NCBI RefSeq assembly: GCF_017873715.1 | Contig: NZ_JAGGKM010000003.1 | Span: forward strand, 1 to 64,000 | Direction of reading: 5' to 3' | From: Cytobacillus luteolus | Lineage (GTDB): Bacteria > Bacillota > Bacilli > Bacillales > Bacillaceae_L | Length of the DNA: 64,000 nucleotides | Part shown: in pieces, positions 1 to 8,142 of the stretch | How positions within the stretch are numbered: the stretch's first letter is position 1 | How the letters are laid out: every line of letters starts with the position of its first letter | Translations under genes and position numbers: made by a program | The notes under the pieces: generated by a model | Databases searched by the model: none | Told to the model about the DNA's origin: nothing | The model's input: only the letters and a program-made list of their open reading frames with translations

Positions 1-93
<93 letters not shown>

Positions 94-206
94 ACAAAAA
101 AACTTACAAAATGTCTTAGTTACGTTATCTAGTTTTGAAGGAACAAATTTCTAGTTGAAATTGTTTCTTTTTATAGTACAATAGAATTCTAGTGTTAAAT
201 TTATAA

Positions 207-283
<77 letters not shown>

Positions 284-307
284 AATTAAATTAATTGAAT
301 ATATATT

Positions 308-336
308 ATGGCGGTGTAGCTCAGCTGGCTAGAGCG
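308..336 (+). pseudogene. Truncated 5' copy of tRNA-Met
   Basis: These 29 bases are identical to 461-489: the first 27 nt of the intact tRNA-Met plus two upstream bases. The match stops in the D-arm/anticodon junction after AGAGCG, and unrelated sequence follows. No anticodon or T-arm is present. The 153-bp offset between the two copies makes a direct repeat that brackets about 124 bp of unassigned DNA (337-460). Confidence 0.85.
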
Positions 337-462
337 ACGAGCGAAGCTTCGTTGAAAATACATCGAGTTGTACCGATTGAGCTGCTGCTTGATTATGCTT
401 CCTGAAATCGGGACACAAAAAACTTAATACTTTTGGTATCTATTTTTAATTTTCTTTAATAT

Positions 463-539
463 GGCGGTGTAGCTCAGCTGGCTAGAGCGTACGGTTCATA
501 CCCGTGAGGTCGTGGGTTCGACTCCCTCCGCCGCTACCA
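463..539 (+). tRNA. tRNA-Met (CAT), elongator type
   Basis: A 77-nt cloverleaf. Acceptor GGCGGTG pairs with CGCCGCT (G-U at the first and sixth positions), then discriminator A and an encoded CCA. The anticodon is CAT. The paired first acceptor position and the body sequence are of the elongator type, not the initiator. Its first 27 nt are duplicated upstream at 310-336. Confidence 0.96.
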
Positions 540-561
540 TATAATATTTTTAGCCTAAAAT

Positions 562-654
562 GGAGGAATACCCAAGTCCGGCTGAAGGGATCGGTCTTGA
601 AAACCGACAGGGGTGTTAAAGCCCGCGGGGGTTCGAATCCCTCTTCCTCCGCCA
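562..654 (+). tRNA. tRNA-Ser (TGA)
   Basis: A 93-nt class II tRNA with the long variable arm expected for serine. Acceptor GGAGGAA pairs with TTCCTCC, then G and an encoded CCA. The anticodon loop TTGAAAA gives TGA. Confidence 0.97.
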
Positions 655-675
655 TTTTAACTTTAATTACATTAT

Positions 676-760
676 GGAGGGGTAGCGAAGTGGCTAAACG
701 CGGCGGACTGTAAATCCGCTCCCTCAGGGTTCGGCGGTTCGAATCCGTCCCCCTCCACCA
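676..760 (+). tRNA. tRNA-Tyr (GTA)
   Basis: An 85-nt class II tRNA with a long variable arm, as in bacterial tRNA-Tyr. Acceptor GGAGGGG/CCCCTCC, encoded ACCA end, anticodon GTA within ACTGTAAAT. Confidence 0.97.
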
Positions 761-794
761 TTTATTCTCAATAATTATTCACATGTTTTATCTT

Positions 795-868
795 AGGGGC
801 ATAGTTTAAAGGTAGAACTGAGGTCTCCAAAACCTCCAGTGTGGGTTCGATTCCTACTGCCCCTGCCA
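795..868 (+). tRNA. tRNA-Trp (CCA)
   Basis: A 74-nt tRNA. Acceptor AGGGGCA/TGCCCCT, discriminator G, encoded CCA. The anticodon loop CTCCAAA gives CCA. Confidence 0.97.
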
Positions 869-920
869 AATTTATTGTAACAATTAGTAGGTTAAGACCA
901 TATTATAGACTGTAACTAAT

Positions 921-994
<74 letters not shown>

Positions 995-1014
995 ATTCTT
1001 ATATTCATCTTCAT

Positions 1015-1085
1015 GCGGGTGTAGTTTAATGGTAAAACCTCAGCCTTCCAAGCTGATGTCGTGAGTTCGATTCTCATCACCCGCT
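1015..1085 (+). tRNA. tRNA-Gly (TCC), no encoded CCA
   Basis: Acceptor GCGGGTG/CACCCGC and discriminator T. The anticodon loop CTTCCAA gives TCC. The gene ends in TTAA instead of CCA, so the 3' CCA must be added after transcription. It is the only tRNA of the seven here without an encoded CCA and the last before a terminator. Confidence 0.95.
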
Positions 1086-1109
1086 TAAAAAAACATAAGA
1101 TTTACCAGA

Positions 1110-1138
1110 GAAGGGAGTAATTTACCCTTCTTTTTTTT
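1110..1138 (+). terminator. Terminator of the rRNA-tRNA operon
   Basis: GAAGGG and CCCTTC arms are followed by a run of eight T. It lies 24 bp after tRNA-Gly, so it ends the rRNA-tRNA transcript. Confidence 0.85.
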
Positions 1139-1210
1139 GATATAGAAATTTACTTCTGCGAACTCATGTGATACGATGTTAATATAAGTACAATAAGGGG
1201 GCGATCTAGA

Positions 1211-2062
1211 ATGGTACAACATACTGAATTAAGTAGTCTTCTAACACCTTTTGGGGAATGGTTATTATCAAATGGAAAGTCTGAGAGCACTGTAAAAACA
1301 TATAATGGTGCGATGGTGAAGTTTTTTGACTGGATGTTAGAGTGTGACAAGGATATAACTAATCTATCCAAAAAGGATGTTCAAGACTATATGCAGTATC
1401 TTGAATCATTAGATAGAAGCCCCGCAACTATAGAAAAAGCTTTTTCAACAATTAGTGTTTACGCAAAATACCTAGATAGATATGAAATTATAAGGGGAGT
1501 AAGCCGTGTTGAAAAGGAAAAGGATGATTCTACTCCAGAAATTTTGGAATTAAGTGAGAGAAAAGCTCTATTAAAGGAAGTAGAACTTGACGGTGATTTA
1601 CGTAATATAGCCATTGTGTATACTTTGCTGCATACAGGTATTAGAATTTCTGAATTGTGTGCGTTAAATCGTTCAGATATCCAAGTTGACTCAGAAAGTG
1701 GTAAAGGAAAACTGTTCATTCGTACTTCGACTGGGGAGTTAAAAAGAACAATACCTTTATCAAAAGACTTACAGCATCATTTAACGAAGTATATCGAGAG
1801 TATTGAAACATCTCAAGATGCATTATTTATATCAAGTGTAAATAAACGTATTTCAACTAGAGGTGTACAGTATATGTTGAAAAACTATAATGTAAACCCA
1901 CATAAATTGCGTCATACATTTTGCTTTGATCTAGTACAAAATGGTGTTAGTCTAGCAACAGTAGCAGAATTGGCAGGACATTCTGACGTAAATGTTACGA
2001 AACGTTATGTCGATTCTTCGGTAATGGATACCGAAAGCGCTATTGATAAGACATTTTCCTAA
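1211..2062 (+). CDS. Tyrosine recombinase (XerC/XerD/phage-integrase family)
   Basis: A 283-residue tyrosine recombinase that should break and rejoin DNA through a covalent phosphotyrosine. The N-terminal SAM-like core-binding domain covers about residues 8-95 and the catalytic domain about 110-275. The catalytic set is visible: R145 in TGIRISEL, H231 and R234 in HKLRHTF, H257 in GHSD, and nucleophile Y266. The length is slightly below XerC/XerD (~295-300). ATG is preceded by GGGGG. It starts about 70 bp after the tRNA terminator, a position typical of integrases that use tRNA genes as att sites, but no mobile element is recognisable beside it. It could equally be a stand-alone Xer-like protein. 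Confidence 0.85.
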   Translation: MVQHTELSSLLTPFGEWLLSNGKSESTVKTYNGAMVKFFDWMLECDKDITNLSKKDVQDYMQYLESLDRSPATIEKAFSTISVYAKYLDRYEIIRGVSRVEKEKDDSTPEILELSERKALLKEVELDGDLRNIAIVYTLLHTGIRISELCALNRSDIQVDSESGKGKLFIRTSTGELKRTIPLSKDLQHHLTKYIESIETSQDALFISSVNKRISTRGVQYMLKNYNVNPHKLRHTFCFDLVQNGVSLATVAELAGHSDVNVTKRYVDSSVMDTESAIDKTFS

Positions 2063-2104
2063 TTATTATATGAAACACTAGGCTGCTTTGTCATAAGATT
2101 TGGT

Positions 2105-2138
2105 AGGTTAGACGGATTTCCGTTTAACCTATTTTTTT
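2105..2138 (+). terminator. Terminator of the recombinase gene
   Basis: Arms AGGTTAGACGG and CCGTTTAACCT (11 bp, one G-U) with a four-base loop, followed by ATTTTTTT. It lies just 3' of the recombinase stop. Confidence 0.85.
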
Positions 2139-2141
2139 ACA

Positions 2142-2174
2142 TAAAAATAGCCTATCCATTTTAGTGGATAGGCT
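2142..2174 (-). terminator. Terminator of yqhL
   Basis: Read on the minus strand, AGCCTATCCA/TGGATAGGCT forms a perfect 10-bp stem followed by ATTTTTA. It lies directly 3' of the minus-strand rhodanese gene. Confidence 0.8.
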
Positions 2175-2181
2175 AGAATTC

Positions 2182-2571
2182 TTAACTATTTTTCGTTTTG
2201 ATTTTACCAGACCAAGTTTTGAAACCGCCTTTTAGTTGGTTAAGATCTTGGTATCCTTTTCTTTTTAACATTTGAGCTGCTCTGCCTGTTCTCATGCCAT
2301 TTTGACAATACAGGTAAACAGGCTTGTCCTGGCGTATTTCTTTAAGGCGCATTTTTAATTGAGACAATGGAATGTTACGAGCACCTAGAATGTGTCCATT
2401 TTCAAATTCATTTTGTTCGCGTACATCTATCAACTGTGCTTTACGGTAGCCAGCACGGAATTCTTCTTCAGTTAATGTTTTTAGAATTTTTCTTTGATAC
2501 AAAAACATGATGATAGCGTAAGTTATAAATGCTCCTAGTGCTCCAAGTGTAATATAAACCATTTCCAACAA
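2182..2571 (-). CDS. yqhL: Membrane-anchored rhodanese-domain protein YqhL
   Basis: An N-terminal membrane segment (about residues 5-27) is followed by one rhodanese domain. The domain has the LIDVREQNEF motif, the active-site loop CQNGMRTG with its single Cys, and a C-terminal GGFKTW. Such proteins pass sulfane sulfur; the natural acceptor of YqhL is not known. The chosen start is TTG at 2571 because AAGGAG lies 6 bp upstream. A longer frame opens at ATG 2607, but it would encode the ribosome site and has a poor Shine-Dalgarno itself. It is divergent from lipM, as in B. subtilis. Confidence 0.82.
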   Translation of the reverse strand: MLEMVYITLGALGAFITYAIIMFLYQRKILKTLTEEEFRAGYRKAQLIDVREQNEFENGHILGARNIPLSQLKMRLKEIRQDKPVYLYCQNGMRTGRAAQMLKRKGYQDLNQLKGGFKTWSGKIKTKNS

Positions 2572-2731
2572 AATCGACTCCTTCTTTTTTCCTCTTTTCA
2601 TCGACATACTCTATTATATAAGTGATAACATGAATAATCAAAGGAATTCTGTTTGTTTTTACTTTGAAATCAGTGTTAATTTTGTTAGACTTAAAAAGCA
2701 AAATGAAATTTGTGTTAATGAGGGATAAAAT

Positions 2732-3568
2732 ATGACGATTGAAACATGGAGATTTATAGACTCAGGTGATTGTTCTCCTGAATTTAATATGGCATTAGAT
2801 GAAGCCTTGCTTGATTGGCATAGTGAACATAAAATTCCACCGACGATTCGTTTTTATGGCTGGAATCCACCTACCTTATCAATAGGTTATTTTCAGAAGG
2901 TAGATAAGGAAATAGACTTTGATGCTGTTAAGAAATATGGTTTAGGTTTCGTGCGACGCCCTACAGGTGGTAGAGGGGTTTTACATGATCAGGAACTTAC
3001 ATATAGTGTTATTGTTTCAGAAGATCACCCTGAAATGCCCCATACGGTTACTGAGGCATATAGAGTGATTTCAGAAGGTGTATTACAAGGTTTTCGATTA
3101 TTAGGACTGGATGCTTATTTTGCGGTACCTAAAACGGATGAAGAAAAAGCAGGTTTAAAAGATCCTAGGTCTGCTGTATGCTTTGATGCACCTTCTTGGT
3201 ATGAGTTAGTTGTTGAAGGACGAAAAGTAGCCGGAAGTGCTCAGACACGCCAAAAAGGTGTTATTCTTCAACATGGCTCTATCTTACTAGATATAGATGA
3301 GGATAAGCTCTTTGATGTCTTTAAGTATCCTAATGACCGTGTAAAAGAAAGGCTCCAACGTAATTTTAAAAATAAGGCTGTTGCCATAAATGCACTAAGA
3401 GCGGAGCCGGTTACGATTGATGAGGCAAAGAAAGCTTTTAAGGAAGGTTTTGAGAAGGGCCTGAACATTGAACTTGAGCCCTATACTCTTTCAGATGAAG
3501 AAATACTATATGTAGAAGAGATTGTAAAGAAGAGATATGCAAATCCTGATTGGAATTTTAAAAGATAA
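2732..3568 (+). CDS. lipM: Octanoyl-[GcvH]:protein N-octanoyltransferase LipM
   Basis: Transfers octanoate from acyl carrier protein to the glycine-cleavage H protein, the first step of de novo lipoate assembly in Bacillus. At 278 residues it has exactly the family length. The biotin/lipoate ligase fold is shown by [18 protein letters not shown] near residue 75. The catalytic Cys150 sits in [10 protein letters not shown] and the conserved Lys in GRKVAGSAQ. Its product ultimately feeds lipoylated E2 enzymes such as BkdB, encoded 44 kb downstream. Confidence 0.93.
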   Translation: MTIETWRFIDSGDCSPEFNMALDEALLDWHSEHKIPPTIRFYGWNPPTLSIGYFQKVDKEIDFDAVKKYGLGFVRRPTGGRGVLHDQELTYSVIVSEDHPEMPHTVTEAYRVISEGVLQGFRLLGLDAYFAVPKTDEEKAGLKDPRSAVCFDAPSWYELVVEGRKVAGSAQTRQKGVILQHGSILLDIDEDKLFDVFKYPNDRVKERLQRNFKNKAVAINALRAEPVTIDEAKKAFKEGFEKGLNIELEPYTLSDEEILYVEEIVKKRYANPDWNFKR

Positions 3569-3574
3569 AATGAC

Positions 3575-3602
3575 AAGCGACTTTTTTTTAGTCGCTTTTT
3601 TT
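3575..3602 (+). terminator. Terminator of lipM
   Basis: AAGCGACT and AGTCGCTT arms around a T-rich loop, then a T run. It lies 7 bp after the lipM stop. Confidence 0.85.
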
Positions 3603-3789
3603 AATTGATTTTTTAAAAGTGTTTATTTGTAAGGGCTCATTTTAGATAAGGATTTTGCAACCGACAAATTTTTTCGTTTTTGGTCAATAAACGAGAATAA
3701 TCTTAGTTTATCTCTTGCTATCTATCTTTTTTAAACTATTTAAGGTTTGACAAAAAAGATTATAGTTGACCAAAAATCAATATGTAGTA
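3603..3789. other. A/T-rich stretch upstream of the nrdJ promoter, nothing assigned
   Basis: Between the lipM terminator and the nrdJ promoter I see no gene of credible length. I also see no cobalamin riboswitch core, which might have been expected before a B12-dependent enzyme. Two TTGAC-like words (around 3747 and 3766) lack well-placed -10 partners. Confidence 0.5.
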
Positions 3790-3823
3790 TTGTCGAAAAA
3801 TAATTATATACTATATATAGATT
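3790..3823 (+). promoter_or_regulatory. nrdJ promoter with candidate NrdR box
   Basis: TTGTCG (3790-3795), a 16-bp spacer and TATATA (3812-3817) make a plausible sigma-A promoter. Overlapping the -10, 3808-3823 reads ATACTATATATAGATT, which agrees with 13 of 16 positions of the NrdR box ACACTATATATAGTGT. NrdR represses ribonucleotide reductase genes when dATP is high. Only one box is clear; functional sites are usually paired. Confidence 0.5.
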
Positions 3824-3958
3824 TTTATATTGATTTGGATTGGAGGAATATGTTAAGTTATGGTTACTGCTAAATAAGACAACAAACGAGGGTTGATAGA
3901 AATATTAGATGCCCTCGTATGGACAAGCTATAAACTGAGTGACAAGGGAGATGTGAGA

Positions 3959-6523
3959 ATGGCTGTTGTGCTAGAAAAAAAGAATATGGTGAATGTAGAA
4001 AGGCTTAATCAAGATATCAGGCTTTTTCCTCAAGTACACCCAATTACAGAAGATATGATACTTACACATAAAGGAGTATCACGTCTTGTTATGCTTGATC
4101 GTTATACTTTCAAGGATACTGAAAAAATCACATTAACTGCTGGTGATTTTGTCGTATTAACGATTAAGGAAGATCCAAAGTTCCCAGCGCGTGGTCTTGG
4201 ATATATCGTGGATATTGATTGGGAGCAGAAAGCTGCTAGAGTACTAGTTGAAGAGGAATACCGTGGTGTATTAGACAGCCAAGAGGAAGTCGAAACTGGA
4301 ATAATTAAGAGATCTCTTGACGTAATTGAGAAGCCTTTAGAAATCTACTACGAGCAAATTGCTAAGCGAAATGCAACAGGTCTTGCATCAGTAGAAAAAA
4401 CGGAAGAAAAGCGACAAGAATGGTTTGAGAAGTTCTACGCAGAGCTAGTGAACTTAAACTTCATCCCAGCTGGCCGTGTATTATACGGGGCAGGTGCTGG
4501 TACAGAAGTTACATTCTTTAACTGTTATGTAATGCCATATGTACAAGATTCTCGTGAAGGAATTTCAGAGCATAGAAAACAAGTGATGGAGATTATGAGC
4601 CGCGGTGGCGGAGTAGGAACAAATGGTTCCACGTTAAGACCACGAAATGCACTGGCTCGTGGAGTAAACGGTAAATCATCTGGGTCTGTATCTTGGTTGG
4701 ATGATATTGCGAAGCTTACTCACCTTGTTGAGCAAGGTGGGAGTAGACGCGGAGCCCAAATGATAATGTTGAATTCCTCACACCCTGATATTATAGAATT
4801 CATCATTTCTAAGATGCAAAATCCAAGAATTTTACGCTACTTAATTGAAAATACAAACGATGAAACGATTAAAAAATACGCTCAAGAAAAATTAAAATTC
4901 ACTCCGCTTTCACAACAAGAAAGAGATATGTATCAAGGAATTGTTAACTACAAATCTATTCCTGGTTATGGCGGATTTAGTGATAAAATTATAAAAGATG
5001 CAGAAATAAAACTTAAAACAGGCGGGAATTATTCAGTTCATAATCCAGAGTTCCTTACTGGCGCAAACATCTCTATATGTTTAACTAAGGAGTTCATGGA
5101 GGCTGTTGAGGAAGATGCTTATTATGAACTTAAATTCCCAGATGTAGAAAGCTATGATGAAGCTGAGATGAAAGTTTACAATGAGGAATGGCATAAAATT
5201 GGTGATGTAAGAGAATGGGAGAAACTAGGACACAAAGTACGAGTGTACCGTAAGATCAGAGCGAAAGAGCTTTGGAACCTAGTTAACATTTGTGCAACGT
5301 ATTCAGCAGAGCCAGGAATTTTCTTCATTGATAATGCAAATGAAATGACAAATGCGAAAGCTTATGGACAACAAGTAGTTGCGACAAATCCGTGTGGAGA
5401 GCAACCTCTTGCACCATATTCAGTATGTAACCTTGCAGCTGTTAACCTAGCTGAAATGGCTGATAAAGAAACAAAAACAGTTAACTTTGAAAAGCTTAAG
5501 AAAACAGTTGAAGTTGGAGTTAGAATGCAAGATAACGTTATCGATGCTACTCCATACTTCCTAGAAGCGAATAAAAAACAAGCATTAAGCGAGCGCCGTG
5601 TTGGTCTTGGGGTAATGGGATTACACGATTTACTTATCTATTGCGAAACTGAGTATGGTTCAGAAGAAGGCAATAAGCTTGTTGATGAAGTGTTCGAGAC
5701 AATCGCAACAACTGCTTATCGCGCTTCAATTGAACTTGCGAAAGAAAAGGGAAGCTTCCCATTCTTAGTTGGCGATAACGAAGAAGGCACTAATCGTTTA
5801 AGAAATGCATTCACTCAAACTGGCTTTATGGAAAAAATGCCAGAAGATATTAAGAATGGTATTAAAGAGTACGGAATTCGTAATTCACACCTGTTAACTG
5901 TTGCTCCCACAGGTTCCACAGGGACAATGGTTGGAGTCAGTACCGGCTTAGAACCATACTTCTCCTTCTCATATTTTAGAAGTGGGCGTTTAGGCAAGTT
6001 TATTGAAGTAAAAGCAGATATCGTTCAAGAGTATTTAGACAAAAATCCTGAGGCAGATCCAAATAACCTTCCAAAATGGTTTATTTCTGCAATGGAGCTT
6101 GCACCAGAAGCACACGCTGATGTTCAATGTGTTATCCAGCGTTGGATTGACAGCTCAATTAGTAAAACAGTAAATGCTCCAAGAGGGTACACTGTTGAGC
6201 AGGTTGAAGGAGTATATGAGCGTTTATACAAAGGTGGAGCAAAAGGTGGAACTGTTTATGTTGACGGTAGCCGTGACTCACAAGTATTAACTCTTAAAGC
6301 GGAAGAAAACACTTTTGAAGAAGAAGTTGTTACAGAGACAACTGAAAAGAAAAAGAGTCATGTTGTATTAGTAGATACAATTAATGCATTACGTTCAACA
6401 GATGTAACCATCGGTTCAGAAGTTGGAAATACATGTCCAGTTTGTCGTCAAGGTACGGTTGAAGACCTTGGAGGCTGCAATACGTGTACTGGATGCGGCG
6501 CACAACTTAAATGTGGATTGTAA
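3959..6523 (+). CDS. nrdJ: Adenosylcobalamin-dependent ribonucleoside-diphosphate reductase (class II)
   Basis: Reduces ribonucleotides to deoxyribonucleotides using a radical from adenosylcobalamin, without oxygen or a metal radical subunit. The protein has 854 residues. Visible motifs are FFNCYVMP with the first active-site Cys, NPCGEQPL near residue 478, and APTGSTGTM near 650. The C-terminal tail is Cys-rich (CPVC ... CNTCTGCG, about residues 826-850), serving electron relay. The chosen start is ATG 3959 because AAGGGAG lies 8 bp upstream; an in-frame TTG at 3893 has no good ribosome site. It stands alone between lipM and splB, flanked by terminators, which suggests an insertion into the ancestral order. 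Confidence 0.93.
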   Translation: MAVVLEKKNMVNVERLNQDIRLFPQVHPITEDMILTHKGVSRLVMLDRYTFKDTEKITLTAGDFVVLTIKEDPKFPARGLGYIVDIDWEQKAARVLVEEEYRGVLDSQEEVETGIIKRSLDVIEKPLEIYYEQIAKRNATGLASVEKTEEKRQEWFEKFYAELVNLNFIPAGRVLYGAGAGTEVTFFNCYVMPYVQDSREGISEHRKQVMEIMSRGGGVGTNGSTLRPRNALARGVNGKSSGSVSWLDDIAKLTHLVEQGGSRRGAQMIMLNSSHPDIIEFIISKMQNPRILRYLIENTNDETIKKYAQEKLKFTPLSQQERDMYQGIVNYKSIPGYGGFSDKIIKDAEIKLKTGGNYSVHNPEFLTGANISICLTKEFMEAVEEDAYYELKFPDVESYDEAEMKVYNEEWHKIGDVREWEKLGHKVRVYRKIRAKELWNLVNICATYSAEPGIFFIDNANEMTNAKAYGQQVVATNPCGEQPLAPYSVCNLAAVNLAEMADKETKTVNFEKLKKTVEVGVRMQDNVIDATPYFLEANKKQALSERRVGLGVMGLHDLLIYCETEYGSEEGNKLVDEVFETIATTAYRASIELAKEKGSFPFLVGDNEEGTNRLRNAFTQTGFMEKMPEDIKNGIKEYGIRNSHLLTVAPTGSTGTMVGVSTGLEPYFSFSYFRSGRLGKFIEVKADIVQEYLDKNPEADPNNLPKWFISAMELAPEAHADVQCVIQRWIDSSISKTVNAPRGYTVEQVEGVYERLYKGGAKGGTVYVDGSRDSQVLTLKAEENTFEEEVVTETTEKKKSHVVLVDTINALRSTDVTIGSEVGNTCPVCRQGTVEDLGGCNTCTGCGAQLKCGL

Positions 6524-6530
6524 AATAGTA

Positions 6531-6559
6531 AAAAAAGACCCTGCTTTGGGTCTTTTTTT
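6531..6559 (+). terminator. Terminator of nrdJ
   Basis: AAAAAAGACCC and GGGTCTTTTTTT arms. The A/T-rich ends also allow function on the minus strand. Confidence 0.88.
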
Positions 6560-6630
6560 GTTGTTTTTATTTAAATAGCACTAACTAATCCACCCTAATT
6601 AGATTAGCCAACCCTGTTATTATGAAGTTT

Positions 6631-6720
6631 ATCGGTCAAGCAAGAGGATTTATCGGTCTATACCCAAATGAAATCGGTCTTACTTATAGCTTATCGGTCA
6701 ACTCGCGATAGATTTCGGTC
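6631..6720. repeat. Five ATCGGTC motifs spaced 20-21 bp
   Basis: ATCGGTC occurs at 6631, 6652, 6673 and 6693, and TTCGGTC at 6714. Steps are 21, 21, 20 and 21 bp, about two helical turns. The sequence between the motifs is not conserved. The array lies between convergent genes, after the nrdJ terminator and beyond the stop of the small minus-strand gene. Confidence 0.8.
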
Positions 6721-6737
6721 TATCACCAAATCACGAG

Positions 6738-6887
6738 TTAATACTCAATCTCCTCAAAATCCTTCGGCTCTGGAGTAGGCTGCATAGTTTGCAACTCCTT
6801 ATTTTTCGAAATTTCATCATTTAAATCTTGATATGCCTTAACCTTCCCAATTTTTCTTTGATAGCGTTTCCCTTCATTAGGATTCAT
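6738..6887 (-). CDS. Small hypothetical protein (49 aa)
   Basis: The reading frame starts MNPNEGKRYQRKIGKV and ends in DFEEIEY. A strong AAAGGAGG lies 9 bp before the ATG. An in-frame ATG two codons earlier is only 3 bp from the ribosome site and is less likely. The N-terminal half is basic and the C-terminal tail acidic. There is no signal peptide or membrane segment. I do not recognise the family. It is divergent from splB, whose promoter lies ~80 bp away, so a sporulation link is possible but unproven. Confidence 0.65.
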   Translation of the reverse strand: MNPNEGKRYQRKIGKVKAYQDLNDEISKNKELQTMQPTPEPKDFEEIEY

Positions 6888-6966
6888 GTACATTTACCTC
6901 CTTTGAATTAGAATGTTACCGATAGTTTATCCAAATATCCCACAACCTTTTATGGAAACCATTGGC

Positions 6967-6997
6967 GCATTTTATCCATTCTAATCCGGTCATACTA
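6967..6997 (+). promoter_or_regulatory. Candidate sigma-G promoter of splB
   Basis: GCATTT (-35), an 18-bp spacer and CATACTA (-10) fit the forespore sigma-G pattern. This agrees with the known forespore expression of splB in B. subtilis. It lies 22 bp before the splB start. Confidence 0.45.
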
Positions 6998-7018
6998 ACC
7001 ATAAAAAGAGGTGAAACC

Positions 7019-8044
7019 ATGGAACCATTTATCCCACAGCTCGTTTACATAGAGCCTAAGGCCCTAGATTATCCACTTGGAGTCGAGCTAAAAGAAAAAT
7101 TTGAAAAGATGGGAATTGAAATTAGGGAAACAACATCGCATAATCAAGTCCGCGATTTACCAGGTGACAATGAAAACCAAAAATACAGAATTGCCAAATC
7201 CACACTCGTGGTAGGTATACGAAGAACTTTAAAGTTTGATACATCAAAACCTTCAGCAGAGTATGCGATTCCATTGGCGACAGGCTGCATGGGCCACTGT
7301 CATTATTGTTACTTACAAACCACGCTTGGGAGTAAACCATACATTCGTACTTATGTGAACCTTGAAGATATTTTTGAACAAGCAACTAAATATATAAAAG
7401 AAAGAGAACCAGAAATCACACGTTTTGAAGCAGCTTGTACCTCGGATATTGTAGGTTTGGATCATTTAACTCATTCACTTAAAAAGACGATTGAGTTTAT
7501 AGGTGATACTGATTTGGGTAGACTTCGATTTGTTACTAAATACCATCATGTAGACCATCTTTTAGATGCGAAGCATAATGGTAATACGAGGTTTCGCTTT
7601 AGTGTAAATTCTCGTTATGTGATAAAGAACTTTGAGCCAGGAACATCATCTTTTGATGAAAGGCTTGAGGCAGCAAGGAAAGTTGCAAATGCGAATTATC
7701 CTTTAGGCTTTATTGTTGCGCCTATTTATATGCATGAGAATTGGCAGGAAGGTTACTTCGAACTTTTTGAAAGATTGCATGCATCTCTTCAAGGGATAGA
7801 CCTTTCAAACTTATCCTTTGAACTTATCCAGCATCGTTTTACTAAGCCAGCAAAAAAAGTTATACAGCAAAGATATCCTAAGACCAAGCTTGAGATGAAT
7901 GAGGAAGACCGAAAGTACAAATGGGGACGCTACGGAATTGGAAAATATGTCTATAAAACCGAAGACGCAGAGGATATTGAAACAACAATTAGACGTTACA
8001 TCCATGAATTTTTTCCAAGTGCTGAAATTCAATATTTTACGTAA
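7019..8044 (+). CDS. splB: Spore photoproduct lyase
   Basis: A radical SAM enzyme that reverses the UV lesion 5-thyminyl-5,6-dihydrothymine in germinating spores. It has 341 residues, as in B. subtilis. The radical SAM cluster motif C90-x3-C94-x2-C97 ([10 protein letters not shown]) is intact. C140 in EAACTSD matches the Cys that acts as hydrogen donor in characterised SplB. ATG 7019 has AGAGGTG eight bases upstream; an upstream in-frame ATG at 6962 would place the promoter inside the gene. No splA precedes it, unlike the B. subtilis splAB operon. Confidence 0.95.
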   Translation: MEPFIPQLVYIEPKALDYPLGVELKEKFEKMGIEIRETTSHNQVRDLPGDNENQKYRIAKSTLVVGIRRTLKFDTSKPSAEYAIPLATGCMGHCHYCYLQTTLGSKPYIRTYVNLEDIFEQATKYIKEREPEITRFEAACTSDIVGLDHLTHSLKKTIEFIGDTDLGRLRFVTKYHHVDHLLDAKHNGNTRFRFSVNSRYVIKNFEPGTSSFDERLEAARKVANANYPLGFIVAPIYMHENWQEGYFELFERLHASLQGIDLSNLSFELIQHRFTKPAKKVIQQRYPKTKLEMNEEDRKYKWGRYGIGKYVYKTEDAEDIETTIRRYIHEFFPSAEIQYFT

Positions 8045-8142
8045 GTCGTGGTAAACGTTTCCTTAATTGCTTGTCAGCCTATAGGTTCTATTGTAAACTT
8101 TTAATACAAGAAGCTTTCCGGCTAAGTTATGGAGGAGACAAA

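Noticed and set aside
337-460. A second, degenerate tRNA or small RNA between the two tRNA-Met copies
   Set aside because: No cloverleaf, T-loop or terminator can be drawn; only short hairpins at chance level.
3603-3789. Cobalamin riboswitch upstream of nrdJ
   Set aside because: The conserved B12-box core (GCCACTG) is not present on the plus strand.
3893-3958. N-terminal extension of nrdJ from TTG 3893
   Set aside because: No Shine-Dalgarno before it; ATG 3959 has AAGGGAG at 8 bp.
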